18,330 bases of DNA from Clostridiales bacterium UBA1742 (GTDB taxonomy: Bacteria; Bacillota; Clostridia; TANB77; CAG-508), in assembly GCA_002314935.1 (NCBI GenBank), contig DCHW01000056.1, positions 1-18,330 of the forward strand, in the 5' to 3' direction. The notes below the pieces were generated by a model. It did no database searches, was not told the origin of the DNA, and saw only the letters and a list, made by a program, of their open reading frames with translations. Made by a program: the position numbers and the translations under genes. Of the stretch, positions 7,418-14,198 are shown in pieces (the stretch's first letter is position 1; every line of letters starts with the position of its first letter).

Positions 7418-10105
7418 TTATTCAATTGTAGTATTGGTATTACTTGTTTCGTTATTATTTATTGTATTTGTATCTGTTGTATTTGTAGTATTTGTCGTGG
7501 TATTTGTTGTAGTATTAGTATTACTTCCACCTTCATCTTTTACATTTACTGTTCTTGTAATACTTAATGAATTTCCACTTGAATCTGAAACTGTATATGT
7601 TACAGTATATGTTCCAATTGCAGATGTATTAACATTATTCGTAGTTACTATTTTACCTGTTAAATCTCCATCTTTATTATCCCATGCTGTTGCTCCAGCA
7701 TCAACATAAACAGAATTTAAATATACTGTTATATTATTACTTCCATTTAATTTTAATTCAGGGTTAATTGTATCAGCACCTTCATTATGTGTTGTACAGG
7801 TATCTTTGATTGTAAGCATATATTCGGCATCTTTAGCACTTTGCCATACAGTCTCTGTTTCCCAATTAGGTCTTGTAATAAATACCTTTGATGTTTTATT
7901 TGGACAGTATTCATTCGCAAGTAATCCAGTATCATCACAAATATCAACTTTTACGTGGCAGGTACAATTTTCTGCTGGAGCTGTTCCCGCAACAAAATAT
8001 TCTGTATATGTCATATCTCCTCTAGGATCTAATTTACATTCTTCTGTTGCAAGTTTTCCAGAGCATTTACAAATAGTTGCAGTAACTACACCATCTGGCT
8101 TTGTAAAATATTTGCTTTCTAATCCTGAATGAATTGATTTCATTACTGAAGCCCATATTACTCCTGCAGGATTTCTAGACCATCCAGTTATAGTACAATT
8201 GTAATCATATCCATACCATGCAGCCGCTGAATAATATGGAGTAAATCCACATAACCATCTATCAAAATCGTCATTTGTTGTTCCTGTTTTTGCTGCAACG
8301 CTCATTCCTGAAATTGAACAATTTGTTGCTGTTCCAGATTTTACAGGTTGAGTTAATATATTTGAAACCACATAAGCTGCAGCTTTTGACATAACAGTTC
8401 TTCTTTCCTGCTTTGTTTCTTTAATAACATTTCCGTTTGAATCTGTAACTTTTGTATAAAATGTTGGTTCAATATATTCTCCACCATTTGCAATAGTTTC
8501 ATATGCTGCAGCCATTTTTAATGGAGATGTACCAAGAGTTAATCCTCCTAAAGCAATACTTATATTATTATCCGCATCTGTTAAATTGTCTATTCCTAAA
8601 TTTTTCAAAAATTCTATAGATTTATCTGCACCCAAATCTAGCATTCCTTTTAACATTGGAATGTTTTGTGAACTTTCTATAGCATATCTTACAGTAATTA
8701 ATCCTCTATAATAATTATAGTTTTTAAATCTTGTTCCACCATAACTAAATGGAACATCATCATATACAGTTCCTGCTGTCATAATACCTTTCTCTATTCC
8801 AGGTGCCACCACAGCTAAAGGTTTCATAGATGATCCGGTTTGCTTAGTAATTTGAGTTCCTCTATTCAAGCCAAATGAAGTTGTTTTCTTTCCTAATCCA
8901 CCTAATACACCTACAACATATCCTGTACTATTATCAATTACTACCATTCCAGCTTGAGCATTTTGACCATCTGAAGAATTTACTTGATATACATCTTTTT
9001 CAGCTTCAGCTTGCATAGTATTTTGGATAGCTGTATTTTGTGTTGTATAAATCACGTATCCACTATTAAATAAATGTAATTTTGCAACTTCATACGTCCA
9101 TTCGTTCTCTTCCATCATTTCATTAATTATTTGATTTAAAGCAGCTTCTGTATGGTATGAATAAATTGACTCAGCAGCATAACCTTTATTAAAATTCAAT
9201 CCAGCATCGACATCAGCAATTGCCTGATTATATTCTTCTTCTGAATTTATTTTCCCTAATTCTTTCATTTTGTTAAGAACAGTTTTAGTTCTTGTTTTTA
9301 TTAATTCTAAATGATCAGCTTTTTTGACTTCATCTTCAACAAAAGGATTATATGTATTTGGAGTATTATTTATTCCTGCCAAATAAGCACATTCTGCTAA
9401 AGACAAATCACTCGCACTTTTTGAAAAATAATAATTTGATGCTACTTCTACTCCGTATGCATTTCCTCCCATAAATATCAAATTTAAATATAACTCTAAT
9501 ATTTGATCTTTTGATAGTTCTTTTTCAATATAATATGCTCTTGCCATTTCAGTAACTTTTCTTTTCCAAGTTCTATCTTTTTCAGAAGTTAAATTCTTTA
9601 CTAATTGTTGTGTGATTGTACTTCCTCCAAAAGATGAAGAACCTCTATGTAAAACATAAGTTACAGTTGCTGCTGCAGTTCTTTTTAAGTCAACTCCTTC
9701 ATGTTCATAAAATCTTTCATCTTCAATACACACAAATGCTACTGGTAAATACTCTGCCATATTTTCAAGTTTAATACTTTCTCTGTTTTCTTCTCCACTC
9801 AATACTGCAATAGTATTCCCATCAATATCTTTTACCTCTGAATTTTCATATTTTATTGCAAGATCAGATATTCCAAGTTTTGCATCTTGAGCTATACCAA
9901 ATAAAATTCCAAAACCAATTCCAGCTAATATTAAAATAATTGCTAAAATAATTATAACTGCCATTTTAATTTTTTTAGCTTTTTTTGGATTTTTATTCTT
10001 TTTACTTTTTTTTGTTTTTTTATTATCAATTTTAAAAACTTGTGTTTTATCCATTTCACTATTTAAGTGATTACTTTCTGGTTTGTTTTGATTTTCATTA
10101 GTCAT
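7418..10105 (-). CDS. Class A penicillin-binding protein (PBP1A type) with C-terminal Ig-like domain
   Basis: This 895-aa bifunctional enzyme polymerises glycan strands and cross-links their peptides outside the membrane. A Lys-rich cytoplasmic head is followed by one helix (about 49-71). The transglycosylase domain contains EDERFYEHEGVD (128-139; catalytic E128) and GGSTITQQLVKN (160-171). The transpeptidase domain contains SSMK (425-428; nucleophile S425), SQN (479-481) and KTGT (606-609). A cysteine-rich segment (C679, C681, C690, C714, C716, C723, C734, C770) follows. Next is an Ig-like beta domain of the type seen in DUF5011 proteins (about 782-856), ending in a Thr/Asn-rich tail (861-893) encoded by a GTA/GTT-type low-complexity stretch near 7430-7525. 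It is first in the operon; GAGGGGG precedes the ATG. Confidence 0.95.
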   Translation of the reverse strand: MTNENQNKPESNHLNSEMDKTQVFKIDNKKTKKSKKNKNPKKAKKIKMAVIIILAIILILAGIGFGILFGIAQDAKLGISDLAIKYENSEVKDIDGNTIAVLSGEENRESIKLENMAEYLPVAFVCIEDERFYEHEGVDLKRTAAATVTYVLHRGSSSFGGSTITQQLVKNLTSEKDRTWKRKVTEMARAYYIEKELSKDQILELYLNLIFMGGNAYGVEVASNYYFSKSASDLSLAECAYLAGINNTPNTYNPFVEDEVKKADHLELIKTRTKTVLNKMKELGKINSEEEYNQAIADVDAGLNFNKGYAAESIYSYHTEAALNQIINEMMEENEWTYEVAKLHLFNSGYVIYTTQNTAIQNTMQAEAEKDVYQVNSSDGQNAQAGMVVIDNSTGYVVGVLGGLGKKTTSFGLNRGTQITKQTGSSMKPLAVVAPGIEKGIMTAGTVYDDVPFSYGGTRFKNYNYYRGLITVRYAIESSQNIPMLKGMLDLGADKSIEFLKNLGIDNLTDADNNISIALGGLTLGTSPLKMAAAYETIANGGEYIEPTFYTKVTDSNGNVIKETKQERRTVMSKAAAYVVSNILTQPVKSGTATNCSISGMSVAAKTGTTNDDFDRWLCGFTPYYSAAAWYGYDYNCTITGWSRNPAGVIWASVMKSIHSGLESKYFTKPDGVVTATICKCSGKLATEECKLDPRGDMTYTEYFVAGTAPAENCTCHVKVDICDDTGLLANEYCPNKTSKVFITRPNWETETVWQSAKDAEYMLTIKDTCTTHNEGADTINPELKLNGSNNITVYLNSVYVDAGATAWDNKDGDLTGKIVTTNNVNTSAIGTYTVTYTVSDSSGNSLSITRTVNVKDEGGSNTNTTTNTTTNTTNTTDTNTINNNETSNTNTTIE

Positions 10106-10136
10106 TTTATGACCCCCTCAATTTAAACTATAAAAT

Positions 10137-10165
10137 ATTATATTACAAATACAACTAAATTTCAA
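10137..10165 (-). promoter_or_regulatory. Promoter of the PBP-cysS-femX-alr-ftsH operon
   Basis: The minus strand reads TTGAAA (10160-10165), a 17-base spacer, then TATAAT (10137-10142). It lies in the 62-base gap after dprA and would start transcription near 10130, about 25 bases before the PBP start codon. No terminator is visible between dprA and this promoter, so readthrough from the upstream operon is possible. Confidence 0.75.
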
Positions 10166-10167
10166 AC

Positions 10168-11025
10168 TTATTTAAAAATATCATCTATATTTGTAATAAT
10201 TTTTGCACCTTGTTTAATCAAATTATTGGTTCCTTTAGAATTTAAGCTTGTTATATTTCCGGGAACAACATAAACATCTTTTCCTTGTTCCAATGCAAAA
10301 TCTACAGTAATTAATGTACCGCTTCTTTCTTTAGCTTCTATAACAACTACTCCATTAGAAATACCACTTATTATTCTATTTCTTGCAGGAAAATTTTTCG
10401 ATATAGGTTTTGTTCCTATTACATACTCAGATATGATAGCTCCACCATTACTAATAATGCTTTCAAATAAATGTTTATTTTCTTTTGGATAAACCATATC
10501 AAGACCACATCCAACAACAGCTATTGTTTTAGATTTAGTATTTAAGCAACCTATATGTGCACATGAATCAATTCCTTTTGCAAGTCCACTTATTACATTA
10601 ATATTTGATATTCCCAAATTATATGAAATTTTTTTGGCAACATATTCTCCATAACTTGAACATTCTCTGCATCCAACTATAGCAAGTCCATAATTGTTTA
10701 AAATATTTTTATTACCTTTCACATATAACATAATAGGTTTATCATAAATTTCTTTTAATTTTTGTGGATATTCATCATCAAAAATAGTAACGCATTCAAT
10801 ATTATTATCAAGCATATATTTTTGATATTTTTCCAAGTTGTTTCTATACTTATTATTAATTATTTTGTCTGCAATTTTTTCTTCAATTCCATTGCTTATA
10901 AGAGAAAACTTATCCATTTCCCATAAAACCTTGGGATTGTTAATTTTTTCAACTAGTTTTAATTTTTGTATAGGAAGCAACTCTTCTATTCTTGAAAGCC
11001 AAATCCAATATTTTATATTATCCAT
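10168..11025 (-). CDS. dprA: DNA-processing protein DprA (short form)
   Basis: DprA binds incoming single-stranded DNA and loads RecA during transformation. The gene is also found in many non-transformable bacteria. The Rossmann-fold core is complete: VGCRECSSYG (117-126), SGLAKGIDSCAH (146-157), FPARNRIISGIS (212-223), KERSGTLIT (232-240), VPGNI (254-258) and GTNNLIKQGA (265-274). An N-terminal helical region (1-70) is present. The C-terminal winged-helix domain of longer DprA proteins is absent; the chain ends at residue 285, just after the core. An AAAGGGG site precedes the ATG. It lies 39 bases after folD with no visible terminator and is probably the last gene of the cysteine-synthase-like/folD/dprA unit. 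Confidence 0.94.
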   Translation of the reverse strand: MDNIKYWIWLSRIEELLPIQKLKLVEKINNPKVLWEMDKFSLISNGIEEKIADKIINNKYRNNLEKYQKYMLDNNIECVTIFDDEYPQKLKEIYDKPIMLYVKGNKNILNNYGLAIVGCRECSSYGEYVAKKISYNLGISNINVISGLAKGIDSCAHIGCLNTKSKTIAVVGCGLDMVYPKENKHLFESIISNGGAIISEYVIGTKPISKNFPARNRIISGISNGVVVIEAKERSGTLITVDFALEQGKDVYVVPGNITSLNSKGTNNLIKQGAKIITNIDDIFK

Positions 11026-11064
11026 ATAAAAACCCCTTTATAATGAAATGCCCCCATATATTTT

Positions 11065-11913
11065 TTATTTACTTTGTTTTGCAGCTTTAACAACATTATT
11101 CATTAACATTGCAATTGTCATAGGACCAATTCCTCCTGGAACTGGAGTTATATATGATGCAACTTTTGATACATTTTCAAAATCAACATCTCCACAAATT
11201 TTTTTTGTTTCTATATTTCTATTAATCCCCACATCTATTATCACTGCATCATCTTTTACCATATCTTTTGTAATAAAATTTGCTTTTCCAATTGCAACAA
11301 CTAAAACATCTGCCTTTTTTGTTATTTCATTTAAATTTTGTGTTTTTGAATGACAAACTGTAACAGTTGCATTTTTATTTAAAAGGCATTGAATCATTGG
11401 TTTTCCTACGATATTACTTCTTCCTATTATTACAGCATTTTTTCCTTCTAATTCAATATTATTAAGCTCTAATATTTTTAATATACCAAGTGGCGTACAA
11501 GATACAAATGTATCTTGACCTAAAACCAATTTTCCAACATTAAGTGGGTTAAATCCATCCACATCCTTATTTGGAGATATTTTTCTAAAAGCTTCGTTTA
11601 TATCTAATTTTTTAGGAATTGGACTTTGTAGAAGTATTCCATGAACTGTATTATCATTGTTCAATTTATCTATTAAATTTAAAAGTTCTTCCATTGTTGT
11701 TTCCTCGTTTAGCAAATACTCTTCATATTCTATTCCTAAATCATTACATGCTATACTTTTATTTTTTACATATATTTTTGAACTTGAATCATCTCCAACC
11801 ATTATTACTGCTAATTTTGGATTTATTCCTTTTTCTTTTAATTCATTAACATCATTTTTTAAATTATTCTTTACTATTGAAGCTGCTACTTTTCCATCTA
11901 AAATTTTTGCCAT
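11065..11913 (-). CDS. folD: Bifunctional methylenetetrahydrofolate dehydrogenase/cyclohydrolase
   Basis: FolD interconverts 5,10-methylene-, methenyl- and 10-formyl-tetrahydrofolate in the cytoplasm, supplying one-carbon units for purines and formyl-Met. The 282-aa length is standard. Visible motifs are YVKNK (48-52; catalytic K52), LLQSPIP (94-100), KDVDGF (116-121), the cofactor loop GRSNIVGKP (164-172) and PVPGGIGPMT (257-266). An AAAAAGGAG site lies before the ATG. It is 78 bases downstream of the cysteine-synthase-like gene; the gap is AT-rich with a weak dyad but no clear terminator. A FolD product link with serine/cysteine metabolism is conceivable but not shown. Confidence 0.97.
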   Translation of the reverse strand: MAKILDGKVAASIVKNNLKNDVNELKEKGINPKLAVIMVGDDSSSKIYVKNKSIACNDLGIEYEEYLLNEETTMEELLNLIDKLNNDNTVHGILLQSPIPKKLDINEAFRKISPNKDVDGFNPLNVGKLVLGQDTFVSCTPLGILKILELNNIELEGKNAVIIGRSNIVGKPMIQCLLNKNATVTVCHSKTQNLNEITKKADVLVVAIGKANFITKDMVKDDAVIIDVGINRNIETKKICGDVDFENVSKVASYITPVPGGIGPMTIAMLMNNVVKAAKQSK

Positions 11914-11991
11914 AATAATACTCCTTTTTGTATTTTATATATTAACTATTTTATATCAATATATATAGTTTTACAATAATTAATTACCATT

Positions 11992-12960
11992 TTATTTTAT
12001 TAATTCAAAATTAATTAACTTAATTTTATTAGATATAAAATTTATGTCAGTTGATATAGGATTTCCTAAATCTGTAGACAAATACTTTTTATTATCATCT
12101 GCAAAAATCGTAACTACAGGTTTATCTGTATTTTCTTGTGCCAATACACTTCCTATAAAATTTGCTCCTGAAGAAATTCCTACTCCAAGTCCTAAATCTT
12201 CTGCTAAATGTTTTGACATATTTACAGCATCATCATCATTTATTAAAATTACATCATCAAAAAAATTTCTATCTATAAGTTCAGGAATAAAATCATCTCC
12301 TATTCCTTCAATTTTATGTTGTGATATTATTTTTCCTTTTGATATTAATGGCATTTTTTCAGGTTCAATTGCAACAATTTTTAAGTCAGAATATTTTTCT
12401 TTAAGTCCTTTACCTGTACCCATTATAGTTCCCCCTGTTCCAATTCCAGAAATAAATGCATATGGTTTCTCTGGAATTTTATTTTTTATTTCATTAGATG
12501 TAATTTCATAATGAGCTTTAAAATTATATTTATTTGAGAACTGATTTGTCCAAAGTCCATTAACTTCTAATGCTTTTTCTTTTGCCATTTCTAAACATTT
12601 TTTAAATCCTCCATCCTCTTTTGATACTAATTTTATTTTAGCACCAAATTTTTTCATAAGCGTAATTCTTTCCTTACTTGCCCAATCAGGCATAAAAATA
12701 TATACTTCATGATTATAATATTTTCCTATTGCCGCTAATGATATCCCTGTATTTCCACTTGTTACTTCTATAATAGGCATATTTTCTTTTAATTCTCCTT
12801 TTTCTTTTGCCTCTTTAATCATATAATAAGCCACTCTATCCTTTATACTACCTGTCAAGCTGTAATATTCTAAACTTGCATATATGTTCTTTTTCTGTCC
12901 TTTGTATTCATAATTTATTTTAACCATTGGTATTTCAGTTACTAATTCCATTTTTTTCAT
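11992..12960 (-). CDS. Cysteine-synthase-like PLP-dependent enzyme
   Basis: This 322-aa fold-type II PLP enzyme belongs to the cysteine synthase / cystathionine beta-synthase family. Those enzymes replace the O-acetyl group of O-acetylserine, or a related leaving group, with sulfide or a thiol. The PLP lysine is K40 in TGSIKDR. The substrate loop is TSGNTG (67-72), the phosphate-binding loop SGIGTGGT (171-178), and a GISSGAN block follows (261-267). Helix LMKKFGAKIKL (101-111) is typical. Divergence around residues 28-36 and at the C terminus argues against naming it cysK outright. A GAAAGGA site lies eight bases before the ATG. A Cys-codon leader peptide and terminator upstream strongly support a role in making cysteine. 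It is first in a probable unit with folD and dprA. Confidence 0.9.
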   Translation of the reverse strand: MKKMELVTEIPMVKINYEYKGQKKNIYASLEYYSLTGSIKDRVAYYMIKEAKEKGELKENMPIIEVTSGNTGISLAAIGKYYNHEVYIFMPDWASKERITLMKKFGAKIKLVSKEDGGFKKCLEMAKEKALEVNGLWTNQFSNKYNFKAHYEITSNEIKNKIPEKPYAFISGIGTGGTIMGTGKGLKEKYSDLKIVAIEPEKMPLISKGKIISQHKIEGIGDDFIPELIDRNFFDDVILINDDDAVNMSKHLAEDLGLGVGISSGANFIGSVLAQENTDKPVVTIFADDNKKYLSTDLGNPISTDINFISNKIKLINFELIK

Positions 12961-13003
12961 AAAATCATTCCTTTCAAATTTTTTTACTAGTTTTTATTCA
13001 AAC

Positions 13004-13039
13004 AAAAAAACTATATGTACATACACTACATATAGTTTT
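13004..13039 (-). terminator. Intrinsic terminator of the cysteine attenuator
   Basis: On the minus strand the arms AAAACTATATGTA (13039-13027) and TACATATAGTTTT (13019-13007) form a perfect 13-bp stem with a 7-base loop. The right arm runs into seven T residues (13010-13004). It lies between the leader peptide and the start codon at 12960, which is unexpected unless it acts as a conditional terminator. Confidence 0.85.
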
Positions 13040-13114
13040 ATATCTAATAATAATATAATCTATATTGTAGGTATGTAAACAAGTACCTTTACCTACAATA
13101 TAGTAAAAGTACTT
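13004..13114 (-). promoter_or_regulatory. Attenuator with alternative hairpins, probably cysteine-responsive
   Basis: Transcript segments in order: 1 (13114-13103, overlapping the leader stop codon), 2a (13103-13090), 2b (13092-13081), 3 (13073-13060), 4 (13039-13026), 5 (13019-13007). Segment 1 pairs with 2b over 12 bp (one G-U). Segment 2a pairs perfectly with 3 over 14 bp. CTACAATATAG in segment 3 can instead pair with CTATATGTAG in segment 4 (10 bp, one bulge). Segments 4 and 5 form the terminator. Pairings 1:2b and 2a:3 exclude each other, as do 3:4 and 4:5. A ribosome at the stop codon would cover segment 1, so 2a:3 and 4:5 form. A ribosome stalled at the Cys codons would leave 1:2b and 3:4. 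The pairings are seen in the sequence; the mechanism is inferred. Confidence 0.8.
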
Positions 13115-13151
13115 AACACCTACAACAATTAATTATTATATTATTTATCAT
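13113..13151 (-). CDS. Cysteine-rich leader peptide MINNIIINCCRC
   Basis: This is a 12-codon open frame (ATG at 13151, TAA at 13115-13113) preceded by AAGGGAG with eight-base spacing, the best ribosome site in the leader. Three of its last four sense codons are TGT (Cys), at 13127-13122 and 13118-13116, in a peptide otherwise of Met, Ile and Asn. It sits about 29 bases after a predicted transcription start. The coding end overlaps segment 1 of the attenuator. It is too short to be a conventional gene product; its role would be to report charged tRNA-Cys through ribosome stalling. Confidence 0.82.
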   Translation of the reverse strand: MINNIIINCCRC

Positions 13152-13186
13152 AATTTTATCTCCCTTTTATTTGTTCTATATTTATT

Positions 13187-13216
13187 AGTATATTCTTACA
13201 AGGCTTTTTTGGTCAA
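13187..13216 (-). promoter_or_regulatory. Promoter of the leader peptide and cysteine-synthase-like operon
   Basis: The minus strand has TTGACC (13211-13216), an 18-base spacer and TATACT (13187-13192). Transcription would start near 13180, giving a 5' leader of about 220 bases before the structural gene. The promoter is back to back with that of the pseudouridine synthase. Confidence 0.6.
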
Positions 13217-13226
13217 CTAATTTTAA

Positions 13227-13255
13227 TTGAATTTTATTTCAAAAACTAGTATAAT
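13227..13255 (+). promoter_or_regulatory. Promoter of the pseudouridine synthase gene
   Basis: The plus strand reads TTGAAT (13227-13232), a 17-base spacer and TATAAT (13250-13255). The start codon follows at 13279 with an AAAGGA site at 13264-13269. Transcription would begin near 13262. Confidence 0.7.
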
Positions 13256-13278
13256 TAAGTTCTGAAAGGATATTAAAA

Positions 13279-14154
13279 ATGATTTTAAAATATATTGTAG
13301 ATAAAAATTCAAAATATTTAACTTTAAAAGAAATTTTAAGAAGCGAATTTCATATGTCTAAAAATTTAATAATAAAACTAAAACAAAACAGCTTAATTAA
13401 ATTAAATAATCAATCAACTTTTCTTGATAAAAGAATACAAATTAACGATGTTATAACTTGTAATCTTGATTTTAAAGAAGAATCAGAAAATATTGTTCCC
13501 AAAAATATTCCATTAAATATTCTTTATGAAGATAACGCTTTTTTAATTATAAATAAGGAACCAGGAATTCCTGTTCATCCTTCCATATTACATTATGAAA
13601 CTAGCTTATCTAATGGAGTAAAATATTATTTTAATAAAATAGGACTTCACAAGAAAATAAGACCTGTTAATAGACTTGATAAAGATACATCTGGAATTGT
13701 TATATTTGCCAAAAATGAATATATACAAGAATGTTTAATAAAACAAATGCAAAATAAAGTATTTGAAAAAAAATATCTTGCACTTTTATGTGGAAATTTA
13801 GAAATTAAAAACGGAACTGTCAACCAACCTATTTCTAGAAAAAAAGGCAGCATTATAGAACGTTGTATAGACAATTTAGGAGCACCTTCTATTACAAATT
13901 TTAAATTAATAAAAAACTATAACAACTTTTGTTTAGTTGAATTTCATCTTGAAACAGGTAGAACTCATCAAATTAGAGTTCATTCTCAATATATAGGACA
14001 TCCCATTTTAGGAGACAGTTTATATGGTAAAGCATCAAATTTAATATCAAGACAAGCTTTGCATTGTTGTAATTTAAGTTTTATACATCCTATTTCTAAT
14101 AAAAGGCTCAGCATTATTGCTCCAATACCAAATGATATGAAAAGCTTAATATAA
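13279..14154 (+). CDS. RluA-family RNA pseudouridine synthase
   Basis: This 291-aa enzyme would isomerise uridine to pseudouridine in rRNA or tRNA. Its target cannot be told from sequence. An N-terminal S4-like RNA-binding segment (about 12-65) is followed by the catalytic domain. NRLDKDTSG (131-139) carries the catalytic D134, and ETGRTHQIRVHSQYIGHPILGDSLYG (225-250) is the family signature. The first motif begins with N rather than the common H (HRLD). It is the only plus-strand gene in the window, has its own promoter and ends at a shared terminator, so it forms a single-gene unit. A RluD/YlyB-type role is possible. Confidence 0.94.
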   Translation: MILKYIVDKNSKYLTLKEILRSEFHMSKNLIIKLKQNSLIKLNNQSTFLDKRIQINDVITCNLDFKEESENIVPKNIPLNILYEDNAFLIINKEPGIPVHPSILHYETSLSNGVKYYFNKIGLHKKIRPVNRLDKDTSGIVIFAKNEYIQECLIKQMQNKVFEKKYLALLCGNLEIKNGTVNQPISRKKGSIIERCIDNLGAPSITNFKLIKNYNNFCLVEFHLETGRTHQIRVHSQYIGHPILGDSLYGKASNLISRQALHCCNLSFIHPISNKRLSIIAPIPNDMKSLI

Positions 14155-14184
14155 AAAGTCTCTCGAAATTAAACGAGAGACTTT
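14155..14184. terminator. Bidirectional terminator between converging genes
   Basis: A perfect 11-bp stem AAAGTCTCTCG/CGAGAGACTTT with an 8-base loop starts directly at the end of the pseudouridine synthase gene and lies 14 bases past the stop of the opposing gene. On the minus strand the stem is followed by TTTATATT, a good U-tract. On the plus strand the run is ATTTATAT, somewhat weaker. It probably serves both genes. Confidence 0.88.
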
Positions 14185-14198
14185 ATTTATATAACAAA

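Noticed and set aside
11914..11991. Terminator or promoter in the gap between the cysteine-synthase-like gene and folD
   Set aside because: Only a 6-bp AACTAT/ATAGTT dyad with mismatches and poorly spaced -10-like boxes are present; not enough to call.
12961..13200. Cys T-box riboswitch upstream of the cysteine-synthase-like gene
   Set aside because: The T-box signature (TGGNACCGCG-like bulge) and the long specifier stem are absent, while a translated Cys leader peptide explains the layout.
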